Assembly (NCBI GenBank): GCA_035288405.1
Contig: DATEAK010000021.1
Coordinates: 1-8,518, forward strand
Direction of reading: 5' to 3'
From: JACPSX01 sp035288405 [NCBI: bacterium]
GTDB taxonomy: Bacteria; JACPSX01
DNA length: 8,518 nt
A program made the position numbers and the translations under genes. Below are positions 1 through 6,621 of this stretch, piece by piece (position 1 is the first letter of the stretch; each line of letters opens with the position of its first letter). The notes under the pieces are model-generated. The model saw only the letters and a list, made by a program, of their open reading frames with translations. It made no database searches and had not been told where the DNA came from.

Positions 1-107
1 ACCGAGTCCGCAGCAACAGCTACGAAATCTGGGGAGCCACTGCGATGATCCTGAAGCAGTTCGCGGACACGATTCGGAGTGAGATCGGACCAGCCACTTT
101 GGATTGA
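1..107 (+). CDS. C-terminal end of a probable Nudix hydrolase (CoA pyrophosphatase type), cut by the window edge
   Basis: An open frame enters from the left edge (codons in phase from position 3) and stops at TGA 105-107, leaving 34 residues. The visible peptide contains the string YEIWGATAMIL followed by an amphipathic stretch (KQFADTIRSEIG). From family knowledge, a Tyr-x-Ile-Trp-Gly-Ala-Thr-Ala motif followed by a short helix is typical of the C-terminus of Nudix CoA pyrophosphatases, which hydrolyse CoA to 4'-phosphopantetheine and 3',5'-ADP. The Nudix box itself lies outside the window, so the assignment rests on this tail alone. The gene converges with the nucleotidyltransferase gene, with 19 nt between the two stop codons and no terminator hairpin there. 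It could be another Nudix subfamily. Confidence 0.6.
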   Translation, partial: RVRSNSYEIWGATAMILKQFADTIRSEIGPATLD

Positions 108-126
108 GGAGGATCAGCGCAAGTTT

Positions 127-1131
127 TCAGGCGACGCCCACGGCCACATCCCCACCCGTGCGTCCGCTTGCTTTGCCCGGCATCTTCTTCTCTCTCAGGC
201 TCAACTGGAAATCTCGCCACCGGCTGAACATCTGGGAGATGATCAGAAAATCCCGCTCGTTGTCCACATCGAGAGCCGCACCCCCGAAAGTGGTCTCCAC
301 GCTGGCAAGGCGTGCGCCCAGGACCCTGCCGGCATACTCCTCCAAGCTCCGCAGGCTGACCAAACGGCGCGTGTAGAGAGACAGGCGCTTGAGCGACATA
401 CGCATGAGCACCCGGGACAATTGCATGAGCCCGTAAGTTGCCAGGGCTCGTAGCGAGGAAGGAAGCCGCAGGAGTTCCCAGGTGGAATAGAGGATGTTCA
501 CCGGGTGCCTCTGGTAGCGGTACTGATACACTTTGTTGACGAAGCGGCGGTTCCGAATCTGCAGCGGTTTCACCAGATGCAGGTTGTTGATGCGGAAGTA
601 CCCCTCCCGGAAAGCAAAATACGACATCCGGATTCCCGGGAGGTCATGGCTCGGATAATAAGGCTCAAGATATTCCTGCCGTGTGAGACCGATAAAGTAA
701 TCATAGCGATCCAAGGCGCACTGGTTTAGAAACTCGTCGACCTCCTCGGGGATCAGTAACGGGATGTCCCCCGGTACAATGAGAATTGCCTTGTCCCTGG
801 CGGGCGATGACGAGGGCAGCCTATCCAGATTCTTCGTACCGAAGACACACTGAATTCCTCTCCAGACGTTCTGATAGAAGCTTCTCTTCTGATCGATAAT
901 CTCCCGCAACTTCGTCGTCTGGGAAAGGACCTGCGATTTTTGCAACGCCTTCTCTAGTCGAACCTTAGGCCCCACGATGTAAATTCCGTCAATCCTTGAG
1001 ACTTCTTGCAGTGCCCTAAGGACATGAGCAACCAGAGAAACCCCGCCAATTTCAAGCAGCGCTTTGTTTTCGCCCTTTACTTTGCGGCTTCCAGCGGAAT
1101 CTCCGGCCAAAATAATGGCATCAAAACCCAT
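127..1131 (-). CDS. MobA-like NTP transferase domain protein of unknown role
   Basis: This 334-residue protein has a Rossmann-type nucleotidyltransferase fold of the MobA/IspD-like superfamily. The N-terminus reads GFDAIILAGD (residues 2-11), then a basic loop and ENKALLEIGG (21-30), matching the nucleotide-binding loop. VPGDIPLL (119-126) carries the acidic residue expected to bind the metal. LDVDNERDFLII near 287-298 is the usual C-terminal signature. Between them, residues about 150-265 form a long, Arg- and Tyr-rich, partly helical insertion that plain MobA (about 190-200 residues) lacks. The loop is also unusual: Asp11 replaces the usual second Gly. The C-terminal 20 residues are a Gly/Ala/Lys tail. 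The start is ATG at 1131, with AAGGTGA 7 nt upstream. It is the last gene of the envelope block, 138 nt after lgt. The family members transfer a nucleotide to a phosphorylated acceptor, but the substrate here is unknown. Confidence 0.8.
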   Translation of the reverse strand: MGFDAIILAGDSAGSRKVKGENKALLEIGGVSLVAHVLRALQEVSRIDGIYIVGPKVRLEKALQKSQVLSQTTKLREIIDQKRSFYQNVWRGIQCVFGTKNLDRLPSSSPARDKAILIVPGDIPLLIPEEVDEFLNQCALDRYDYFIGLTRQEYLEPYYPSHDLPGIRMSYFAFREGYFRINNLHLVKPLQIRNRRFVNKVYQYRYQRHPVNILYSTWELLRLPSSLRALATYGLMQLSRVLMRMSLKRLSLYTRRLVSLRSLEEYAGRVLGARLASVETTFGGAALDVDNERDFLIISQMFSRWRDFQLSLREKKMPGKASGRTGGDVAVGVA

Positions 1132-1138
1132 GGTGCGG

Positions 1139-1145
1139 TCACCTT
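1139..1145 (-). promoter_or_regulatory. Ribosome binding site of the MobA-like gene
   Basis: On the minus strand AAGGTGA lies 7 nt before the ATG at 1129-1131. It supports this ATG as the true start. A perfect 5-bp stem with a 4-nt loop (1149-1162) sits just upstream of it. Confidence 0.6.
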
Positions 1146-1214
1146 ACCCTGGCGACTGCCAGTCCCTGAATGTGCCCCGGAAACATCAGTCCCCGCCCGG
1201 GGTTTTCTTGGCTT

Positions 1215-1243
1215 CTATTAGCCGAAAGAGGCTGGTTTGTCAA
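1215..1243 (-). promoter_or_regulatory. Possible sigma-70-type promoter before the MobA-like gene
   Basis: On the minus strand a perfect TTGACA (1238-1243) is followed after 17 nt by TAATAG (1215-1220). The -35 box and spacing are ideal. The -10 box is only a partial match to TATAAT. Transcription would start near 1208 and give a leader of about 76 nt before the ATG at 1131. If real, the last gene of the block can be transcribed independently of lgt. This is a sequence match only. Confidence 0.4.
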
Positions 1244-1269
1244 GGTATTACACATAGCAAGGGGGAAAC

Positions 1270-2040
1270 TCAGGGAGCCGGCTTCCAAAGCCGGGCCCCG
1301 AAGAGCCAGGCTGTGCTGGCCAGCACCACGAAGGCGCTGACAAGCTGGGCCACCCGCCACGAACCCAGCATCAGGCTGTCAGCTCGGAAGGATTCGATCA
1401 CCCCGCGGCCCACAGAGTAGAAGATCAAATAGAGATTTACCTGAAAACCTCTCTTGCGGGGGGTTCGTCTGAGCCGCCACAAAACCCAAAAGTTAGCCAG
1501 GTCCCACACGAGCTCGTAGAGCATGGTCGGGTGCAAGGGAACGGAGCCGAATTGCCGACCGGCGATGCTGTCGGGCGGGAAAACAATCCCCCAGGGAAGA
1601 TACGTAGGTACCCCATGCGCATCCCCGTTCATAAAATTCCCGAAGCGGCCAAATGCCTGGGCCAAGGCGATCATCGGCACAAAAACGTCCGCCAACTTCA
1701 AAAACGGCAAGCCGTGCCTGCGCACGAACCAGAGACCGGCCAGGACTCCAGCGATGAGACCGCCATGGATCGCAAGGCCACCGTGCCAGATGGCGGGAAT
1801 CTCCAGTGGATTGCGCGAATAATAGTCCCAATTAAAGATTACATAGTAGATTCGCCCCCCTAGAATCCCGAGGAAGACCAACAACAGGACGAGATTTACC
1901 TGCGAATCCTCGGAAAGGGGGAGATTCAGGCGTCGGCATTCCCTGCGCAGCAGATAAATTCCGACCAACGTCCCTATGACGTACATGAGGCCGTAGTAGC
2001 GAATCGCGAAAGGACCAATCTGGATCAGAATGGGGTGCAC
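1270..2040 (-). CDS. lgt: Phosphatidylglycerol:prolipoprotein diacylglyceryl transferase
   Basis: Lgt moves a diacylglyceryl group from phosphatidylglycerol to the lipobox cysteine of prolipoproteins in the inner membrane, the first step of lipoprotein maturation. The 256-residue length is normal for the family, and several hydrophobic membrane segments are evident. Family landmarks in order are YYGLMY (15-20), GGRIYYV (61-67), WHGGLAIHGG (85-94), the Lgt signature GRFGNFMNGDAHG (131-143), HPTMLYE (170-176) and GRGVIESFR (211-219). Arg132 corresponds to the essential Arg143 of the E. coli enzyme, and the HGG histidines are present. The signature glutamate is an aspartate here (Asp140), a conservative change. 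The start is GTG at 2038-2040. No well-spaced Shine-Dalgarno precedes it; the nearest purine run (GAAGAGG) ends 14 nt upstream. It begins 24 nt after the Do protease stop, so translation is probably coupled. Confidence 0.96.
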   Translation of the reverse strand: MHPILIQIGPFAIRYYGLMYVIGTLVGIYLLRRECRRLNLPLSEDSQVNLVLLLVFLGILGGRIYYVIFNWDYYSRNPLEIPAIWHGGLAIHGGLIAGVLAGLWFVRRHGLPFLKLADVFVPMIALAQAFGRFGNFMNGDAHGVPTYLPWGIVFPPDSIAGRQFGSVPLHPTMLYELVWDLANFWVLWRLRRTPRKRGFQVNLYLIFYSVGRGVIESFRADSLMLGSWRVAQLVSAFVVLASTAWLFGARLWKPAP

Positions 2041-2064
2041 GGACTTATCATTTGCCTCTTCAAT

Positions 2065-3561
2065 CTAGCCGACGCGCTTGACCACCACGAAAAGCCCACG
2101 ATCTTTACGCTTCACGTAAAAGACCACGCTGTCCTTCCCCTTGGACTTCTCCAACCGTGTTTTGTAATCCTTCAAATTCGCAACCTTTTCCCGGTTCACC
2201 TCCTGGATGACATCCCCCTCCTGAATACCCGCCCGGCTTGCGGCGCTCCCCTCCTGAACCTCCGAGACCACCACTCCTCGACTCTCTCCGATGCCCAACT
2301 CTCGGGCCAGCGCCGGGGGCAAGTCTTCCACAACCATGCCGAACTCTTCCCTGCTTCTTTGTGGAGTTGGAGCATTGGCAAGCTTCTCATCGGTCATCTC
2401 CGCAAGACGGGTACTGAGATGGACCTCCTTTCCGTCCCGGAAAACCACGAGATCGACGGTTGAACCAATCGTCGTTCCCGCCACAAGTCGTTGGAGCTCA
2501 CGCACATCCTTGATCTCTTTGCCGTTGAAACGGAGAATGACATCGCCCCTTTTGACCCCGGCCTTATCCGCCGGCTCGCCTTCCATCACGGACGTGACAA
2601 GAGCTCCCCTTGGGGAACCCATTCCGAAAGAGGCCGCCAATTCTTCGCTGACCGGTTGAATACTGACACCAAGCCAGCTGCGCCTGACTTTCCCTGAGTC
2701 TTTGAGCTGCGGCAGCAGCTCTTTCACCATGTTGATGGGAATGGCAAAGCCGATTCCCCGCCCGGTGGAAATAATGGCGGTATTGATTCCGATGACCTCA
2801 CCGCGGGTGTTGAACAGCGGGCCGCCGCTGTTGCCTGGATTAATGGAAGCATCAGTCTGTATGTAGTTATCGTACGGCCCGGATCCGATGACCCGCCCCT
2901 TGGCGCTCACAATGCCGGCCGTCACCGAGTGATCAAAGCCGAAGGGATTGCCAATGGCCAACACCCAATCACCGACTTCGAGCTTGTCCGAATCCCCCAG
3001 AGGGGCTACGGGGAAGGGCCCTTTCCCCTTAAGCCGAATCAGGGCCAGGTCTGTCTTGGAATCCCGGCCGACTACCTCGGCCGTATATTCCTTTTCGTTC
3101 GCCAGCTTGACCAGGATCTCATCGGTGTCTTCAATCACGTGATTGTTGGTCACAATGTAGCCATCCTGGTTGATGATAAAACCTGACCCCAAACTTCTCG
3201 CTCTGAACCCCCGGGGCGGGTTATCACCAAAATATTTCTCAAAGAAATCGTGAAACGGGGTCTGGCCTCCGAAGGGATCCTGGGGACGGGGGTTGCGAGG
3301 AGTCTGGGAGCGTTCCTTGACGACCTTTGCCGTACTGATGTTCACAACGGTCGGAGAAAGCTTCTTCACCAGTTCGGCGAAACTGGGAAGAGATTCTCCC
3401 GCATTGCGAGCAGGTACGATCGAAGGCCCCTCCGTCCATAGCTTCTCAGCCCTCAGGCGGGAGGTGAGATTTGTCTGCGAGGAGATCAGGAGTCCCAGGA
3501 TCAAAAAACCCAAAGCGACCAGGACGAGAGATCTTAATCCGAACTGCTTTTTCCCTATCAT
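2065..3561 (-). CDS. degP: Do-family (HtrA/DegP-type) periplasmic serine endopeptidase
   Basis: This is an envelope quality-control protease and chaperone of peptidase family S1C, 498 residues from the ATG at 3561. A hydrophobic N-terminal segment (about residues 9-27) is a signal peptide or membrane anchor. The trypsin-like domain carries the full triad: His141 in TNNHVIED, Asp171 in SKTDLALI and Ser245 in NPGNSGGP. Two PDZ domains follow, roughly 297-385 (SWLGVSIQPV; GVKRGDVILRFNG) and 405-495 (GVVVSEVQEG; GIQEGDVIQEVN), the Do architecture. The ATG is chosen because GGAGGAG (3565-3571) ends 3 nt before it, with GGAGG 5 nt away. A GTG five codons further upstream lies just before that site and is less likely. 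It is 63 nt downstream of the second M16 gene and 24 nt before lgt. DegP, DegQ and MucD cannot be told apart here. Confidence 0.95.
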   Translation of the reverse strand: MIGKKQFGLRSLVLVALGFLILGLLISSQTNLTSRLRAEKLWTEGPSIVPARNAGESLPSFAELVKKLSPTVVNISTAKVVKERSQTPRNPRPQDPFGGQTPFHDFFEKYFGDNPPRGFRARSLGSGFIINQDGYIVTNNHVIEDTDEILVKLANEKEYTAEVVGRDSKTDLALIRLKGKGPFPVAPLGDSDKLEVGDWVLAIGNPFGFDHSVTAGIVSAKGRVIGSGPYDNYIQTDASINPGNSGGPLFNTRGEVIGINTAIISTGRGIGFAIPINMVKELLPQLKDSGKVRRSWLGVSIQPVSEELAASFGMGSPRGALVTSVMEGEPADKAGVKRGDVILRFNGKEIKDVRELQRLVAGTTIGSTVDLVVFRDGKEVHLSTRLAEMTDEKLANAPTPQRSREEFGMVVEDLPPALARELGIGESRGVVVSEVQEGSAASRAGIQEGDVIQEVNREKVANLKDYKTRLEKSKGKDSVVFYVKRKDRGLFVVVKRVG

Positions 3562-3564
3562 AAA

Positions 3565-3571
3565 CTCCTCC
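3565..3571 (-). promoter_or_regulatory. Ribosome binding site deciding the Do protease start
   Basis: GGAGGAG on the minus strand lies directly upstream of the ATG at 3559-3561. It overlaps the codons that would follow the alternative GTG at 3574-3576, so it favours the ATG. Confidence 0.65.
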
Positions 3572-3624
3572 GCCACATTGTCATTTGTTGTTCCTTGGTC
3601 TCCTGCCGCCCCCGAAATTTCCGT

Positions 3625-4980
3625 TCAACGGGAGGTCACGGAAGATCCTTCGTCGAGATGGATCTTGGCTTCAGCTTCTTTACCGACCACGACCAGCACG
3701 AAGTGATCCGGATATAAGTACGATCGAGCTGCATTTAAGACAGCCTCACGGGTCACGGCCGCCAATCGTCGGGAAAACTCCTCGAAGTAGTTCAAACCCA
3801 GGTCATGAAATTCCACATAGCTTAGGTAGTCTGCAATCTTCGAGTTGGAATCCAGTCTCAGGGGAAAGCTACCCATGAGATAATCCTTCGCTTCCTGCAA
3901 TTCCTCTTCACGCACCAAATCCTGTCTGATTTTCCTCATCTCACTCAGGGATTCGCGGATCGCCTCATTTGCAGTGGAATTCTTGGTCTGCAAGCCGACA
4001 TGAAAGGATCCCGCCGCATACTTGGCGTCAAATGAACTGCCCGTGCTGTAGGCCAGGCCTCGTTCATCCCGGATATTCTTCAGCAATCGGGAGGAAAATC
4101 CGCCTCCCCCCAAGATATAGTTCATGACGTGGACGGCGTAATAATCCGGATTGCTGCGCCGGATTCCGGGGTGACCGAGGAGGACGTTGGCCTGGGTCAG
4201 ATCCTTATCGATCACCTCCACAACCGGAGAAGACGGAACCGGTAACTGAGCTACCGCAATCGGGGGAACTTCCTTCCTCTGCCAGGACCCCAGATATTTT
4301 TCCACCAGTGACCGTGCTTCCGGCACACTCACGTCCCCCACGATTGATACAATGGCGGCATTGGAACCGTAATAGGTCTCGTGGAACCGGGCAATATCCT
4401 CCCTGGTAATAACGGGGAGGGTGGTTTCCAGTCCCTCGGTGGGCAGTCCGTAGGGGTGACCCCCATAGACAATCTGAGAAAATCGTTTATCGGCCACTTT
4501 TCCGGGGTCGTCCTTATCGTGAATAATCTCCGAGAGGGTCTCGCTGCGCTGACGCTCGATCTCTTCGGATCGGAAAGCCGGATGGAGCAGGATATCGCTT
4601 AGCAAGTCCATCCCCAGGGCGATGTCCTTCTTCAGAACCTTCAAGGTGACCAGCGTATAATCCTCATCACTGGCCGCTCCCATTTCTCCGCCCACGAAAT
4701 CGATGGCCTCCGAGATATCGTGGGCACTCCGGTTCCGTGTTCCCCGGGTCAGGAGGCGGGCCACCATTGATGAAAGGCCGGTTTTTCCCTGCGGATCAAA
4801 CACAGACCCCGCCCGGATCCGCATGCTCACGTAGACCATGGGAAGAGTCGGCCGCGGGTAAGTCAGCAGCACGACTCCGTTCGTTATGACGGTCCGATCA
4901 TTCGTTCCGACTGAAAATGACATAGCTGGAAAAGCTGCAAGGGCGAATACGCCCCCGAAAGTCCGGCAGAGAAATTTCAT
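3625..4980 (-). CDS. M16 family peptidase-like protein without the zinc motif (probable non-catalytic partner)
   Basis: This 451-residue M16B-type protein has an N-terminal Sec-type signal peptide (basic MKFLCR, hydrophobic to about residue 22). It keeps the two M16 half-domains. Where active members have HxxEH, the aligned stretch T-G-L-S-S-M-V-A-R-L-L (67-77) gives Ser71, Ala74 and Arg75, so zinc cannot be bound in the usual way. The C-terminal half keeps the Arg/Tyr motif typical of the substrate-binding half: LGHPGI (268-273) and RDERGLAY (304-311). From family knowledge, bacterial M16B proteins often occur as adjacent genes forming a heterodimer, one with HxxEH and one with the R/Y pair. 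The neighbour 21 nt upstream has HxxEH, which fits this. The ATG at 4980 is preceded by GGGAGGAG (4990-4997) at 9 nt. The likely location is the periplasm. Confidence 0.92.
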   Translation of the reverse strand: MKFLCRTFGGVFALAAFPAMSFSVGTNDRTVITNGVVLLTYPRPTLPMVYVSMRIRAGSVFDPQGKTGLSSMVARLLTRGTRNRSAHDISEAIDFVGGEMGAASDEDYTLVTLKVLKKDIALGMDLLSDILLHPAFRSEEIERQRSETLSEIIHDKDDPGKVADKRFSQIVYGGHPYGLPTEGLETTLPVITREDIARFHETYYGSNAAIVSIVGDVSVPEARSLVEKYLGSWQRKEVPPIAVAQLPVPSSPVVEVIDKDLTQANVLLGHPGIRRSNPDYYAVHVMNYILGGGGFSSRLLKNIRDERGLAYSTGSSFDAKYAAGSFHVGLQTKNSTANEAIRESLSEMRKIRQDLVREEELQEAKDYLMGSFPLRLDSNSKIADYLSYVEFHDLGLNYFEEFSRRLAAVTREAVLNAARSYLYPDHFVLVVVGKEAEAKIHLDEGSSVTSR

Positions 4981-4989
4981 TCATCATTG

Positions 4990-4997
4990 CTCCTCCC
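4990..4997 (-). promoter_or_regulatory. Ribosome binding site of the second M16 gene
   Basis: GGGAGGAG on the minus strand lies in the 21-nt gap between the two M16 genes, 9 nt before the ATG at 4978-4980. The gap is too short for a separate promoter, so co-transcription is very likely. Confidence 0.6.
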
Positions 4998-5001
4998 GGA
5001 C

Positions 5002-6372
5002 CTAAAACCCCGGCCCGGACGACCCCGATTTTTCTTTCTTCTCAGGAATCAAAACCCCGACCGTACGGTTTTCGGGGGTGAAAAAAGCGCGGGCCACGCG
5101 CATCAGTTCCTCCTTGGTAACCTTCCGGATGCTGGGAACGAAGCTCTCCAGCACACGATATCCAACCCCAATGGTTTCCAGGATCCCGATCTGCATGGCC
5201 TGATAGAAGTTCGAGTCCCTTCCGAAGATGAAAGCCGCTTCAATCTGGTTTTTCGCCTTTTCGAGTTCCTGATCACTGACCGGTTCGTTCTTCAGACGCT
5301 CGATTTCTTCCTGGATGCCTTTCTCCAATTCATTCACATCCCGGTCCGGCCGCAGACCGCCATAAAAATAAAAGAGGGTTGGATCCGCGGAAACCCGAGC
5401 ATAGTCTCCCCCTACAAAGGAAGCGATTTGGGTGTCATAGACAAATTTTCGGTACAGGCGGGAACTCTCCCCCTGAGAAACGATCTTTTCGAGCACCTCC
5501 AGAGCGAACTCGTCCGGATGACCGATATTGGGCACATGATATGCCACCATCAGAAAGGGGAGCTGAGCCTCTCGCTTCACACAGATGCGGCGTTCCCCCA
5601 TCTGGCGGGGCTCCTTCGAAAGCACTCGAGGAGGGACCGGGCCCGGAGGAATTTTCCCAAATTCCCGGCGAATTTTAGGAAGAATCTCCTCTGTGTTTAC
5701 ATCACCTACGATCACGATCGTCCCGTTGTTGGGTGAATAGTACCGCTTGTAGCAAGAGCGCAAGTCCTCCACGGTCATGGCATCCAGATCACTCATCCAG
5801 CCGATCACGGGCGAGTGGTACGGATGAACCTTATAGGCAGCCGCATAGACTTCCTCCACCACCGCGGCCACGGGATCGTCATCGGTCCGCAAACGCCGCT
5901 CCTCCTTGACCACATCCCGTTCCAACTGAAATTCACGCTCATCGAGCAGGAGGTTTTGCATCCGATCCGATTCCATCTCCACCGAGAGCGCCAGACGATC
6001 GCTGGCAAATCGTTCAAAATAGGCCGTGTAGTCCTTCCCCGTGAAGGCGTTCTCATTGCCGCCGTTCTTGGCAATGATCCGGGAAAACTCCCCCTTTCCA
6101 TACCGTGTGGTTCCCTTAAACATCATGTGTTCAAGAAGATGGCAGATCCCTGTGCGACCTGTTACTTCATTTCTGGCTCCCACCTTATACCAGATCTGAA
6201 AGGTGGCGGTCGGAGCACTGTGATCCTCAAGGAGAATCACCTTGAGGCCATTGTCCAAAAGGAACTCCTTGATTTCCTGATCTTTTGCTAGAGCAGTCTC
6301 TGTCGTCAAAAGGGACATCACGAGTTGCAATCCCCCCACGAAAGCGGTTGTAAATCGTCCTAAGCTGCGCAC
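5002..6372 (-). CDS. M16 family zinc metallopeptidase, catalytic member of the pair
   Basis: This M16B (pitrilysin/processing-peptidase-like) protein has 456 residues from the GTG at 6372. A signal peptide is visible: MRSLGR, a hydrophobic core, then TETALA before KDQ, so cleavage is likely near residue 29. The inverted zinc motif HLLEH is intact at 78-82 (His78, Glu81, His82), followed by MMFKGT. The third zinc ligand is Glu157 or Glu158 in VVKEERR, about 75 residues on, as the family requires. The C-terminal half contains ESSRLYRKFVYDTQIA (302-317). GTG is preferred because GAGGAG (6377-6382) precedes it by 4 nt. A TTG at 6384 would place that site inside the gene. As first gene of the block it sits across a 249-nt region from the divergent nuclease gene. 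It likely cleaves peptides or unfolded proteins in the periplasm, but the substrate cannot be told. Confidence 0.94.
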   Translation of the reverse strand: MRSLGRFTTAFVGGLQLVMSLLTTETALAKDQEIKEFLLDNGLKVILLEDHSAPTATFQIWYKVGARNEVTGRTGICHLLEHMMFKGTTRYGKGEFSRIIAKNGGNENAFTGKDYTAYFERFASDRLALSVEMESDRMQNLLLDEREFQLERDVVKEERRLRTDDDPVAAVVEEVYAAAYKVHPYHSPVIGWMSDLDAMTVEDLRSCYKRYYSPNNGTIVIVGDVNTEEILPKIRREFGKIPPGPVPPRVLSKEPRQMGERRICVKREAQLPFLMVAYHVPNIGHPDEFALEVLEKIVSQGESSRLYRKFVYDTQIASFVGGDYARVSADPTLFYFYGGLRPDRDVNELEKGIQEEIERLKNEPVSDQELEKAKNQIEAAFIFGRDSNFYQAMQIGILETIGVGYRVLESFVPSIRKVTKEELMRVARAFFTPENRTVGVLIPEKKEKSGSSGPGF

Positions 6373-6376
6373 CGAA

Positions 6377-6382
6377 CTCCTC
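6377..6382 (-). promoter_or_regulatory. Ribosome binding site deciding the start of the first M16 gene
   Basis: GAGGAG on the minus strand ends 4 nt before the GTG at 6370-6372. It overlaps the alternative TTG (6382-6384), which has only weak purine sequence upstream. This favours the GTG. Confidence 0.6.
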
Positions 6383-6533
6383 AAAACTAACTCACGCTAA
6401 TCTATTTACCGAGCATTTTCAACAGAGTTTTTCCCCCTCCGTTCCGATCTTGGCGCCGGATTTTGCACCCTGTCATCTTGGTAGCTTGCATTGCTGCACT
6501 CCGGATGACTCTGGGTGAAAAGTCCCCAAGCTA

Positions 6534-6562
6534 TTGACAATGGTCCTTTTATTGCCTATATT
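6534..6562 (+). promoter_or_regulatory. Near-consensus sigma-70-type promoter of the nuclease gene
   Basis: TTGACA (6534-6539) is a perfect -35 box. After exactly 17 nt comes TATATT (6557-6562), five of six matches to TATAAT. Transcription would start near 6569, giving a leader of about 53 nt before the GTG at 6622. The match suggests steady, fairly strong expression. Confidence 0.75.
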
Positions 6563-6610
6563 TCGTGCCATATTGGACCTAAGTAGGCGATGAATCGGAC
6601 AGACACCCAA

Positions 6611-6616
6611 AGGAGG
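6611..6616 (+). promoter_or_regulatory. Ribosome binding site deciding the GTG start of the nuclease gene
   Basis: AGGAGG is a full Shine-Dalgarno match 5 nt before the GTG at 6622. The in-frame ATG at 6661 has GGAG directly against it with no spacer, so the GTG is the better start. Confidence 0.8.
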
Positions 6617-6621
6617 TTCCT

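Larger units (their letters stand above)
6373..6621. other. Divergent intergenic region between the M16 operon and the nuclease gene
   Basis: This 249-nt stretch is the longest without a full gene. It holds the ribosome binding site of the first M16 gene and a near-consensus + strand promoter, followed by the nuclease leader with an 11-codon reading frame (6590-6625) and its ribosome binding site. On the minus strand I see no convincing promoter for the M16 block. The TAAATA at about 6403-6408 lacks a matching -35 box. No strong hairpin or tandem repeat was seen. Confidence 0.6.

Noticed and set aside
1191-1210. GC-rich CCCC/GGGG stem followed by TTTTCTTG on the + strand, resembling an intrinsic terminator
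   Set aside because: No + strand gene ends nearby, the stem is only 4 bp and the T run is interrupted. On the minus strand it is preceded by A residues, so it is not a terminator for lgt.
4987-5736. 249-codon open frame on the + strand antisense to the first M16 gene
   Set aside because: It is a shadow of the strongly supported M16 gene. Its translation has no recognisable domain and no convincing start signal.
5002-6384. TTG start at 6384 for the first M16 gene
   Set aside because: It would place the best ribosome binding site (GAGGAG 6377-6382) inside the coding region. The GTG at 6372 fits better and leaves a clean signal peptide.
6401-6425. TTGAAA and TAAATA on the minus strand as an M16 operon promoter
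   Set aside because: They are only 8 nt apart, and no suitable partner box lies at 16-18 nt from either.
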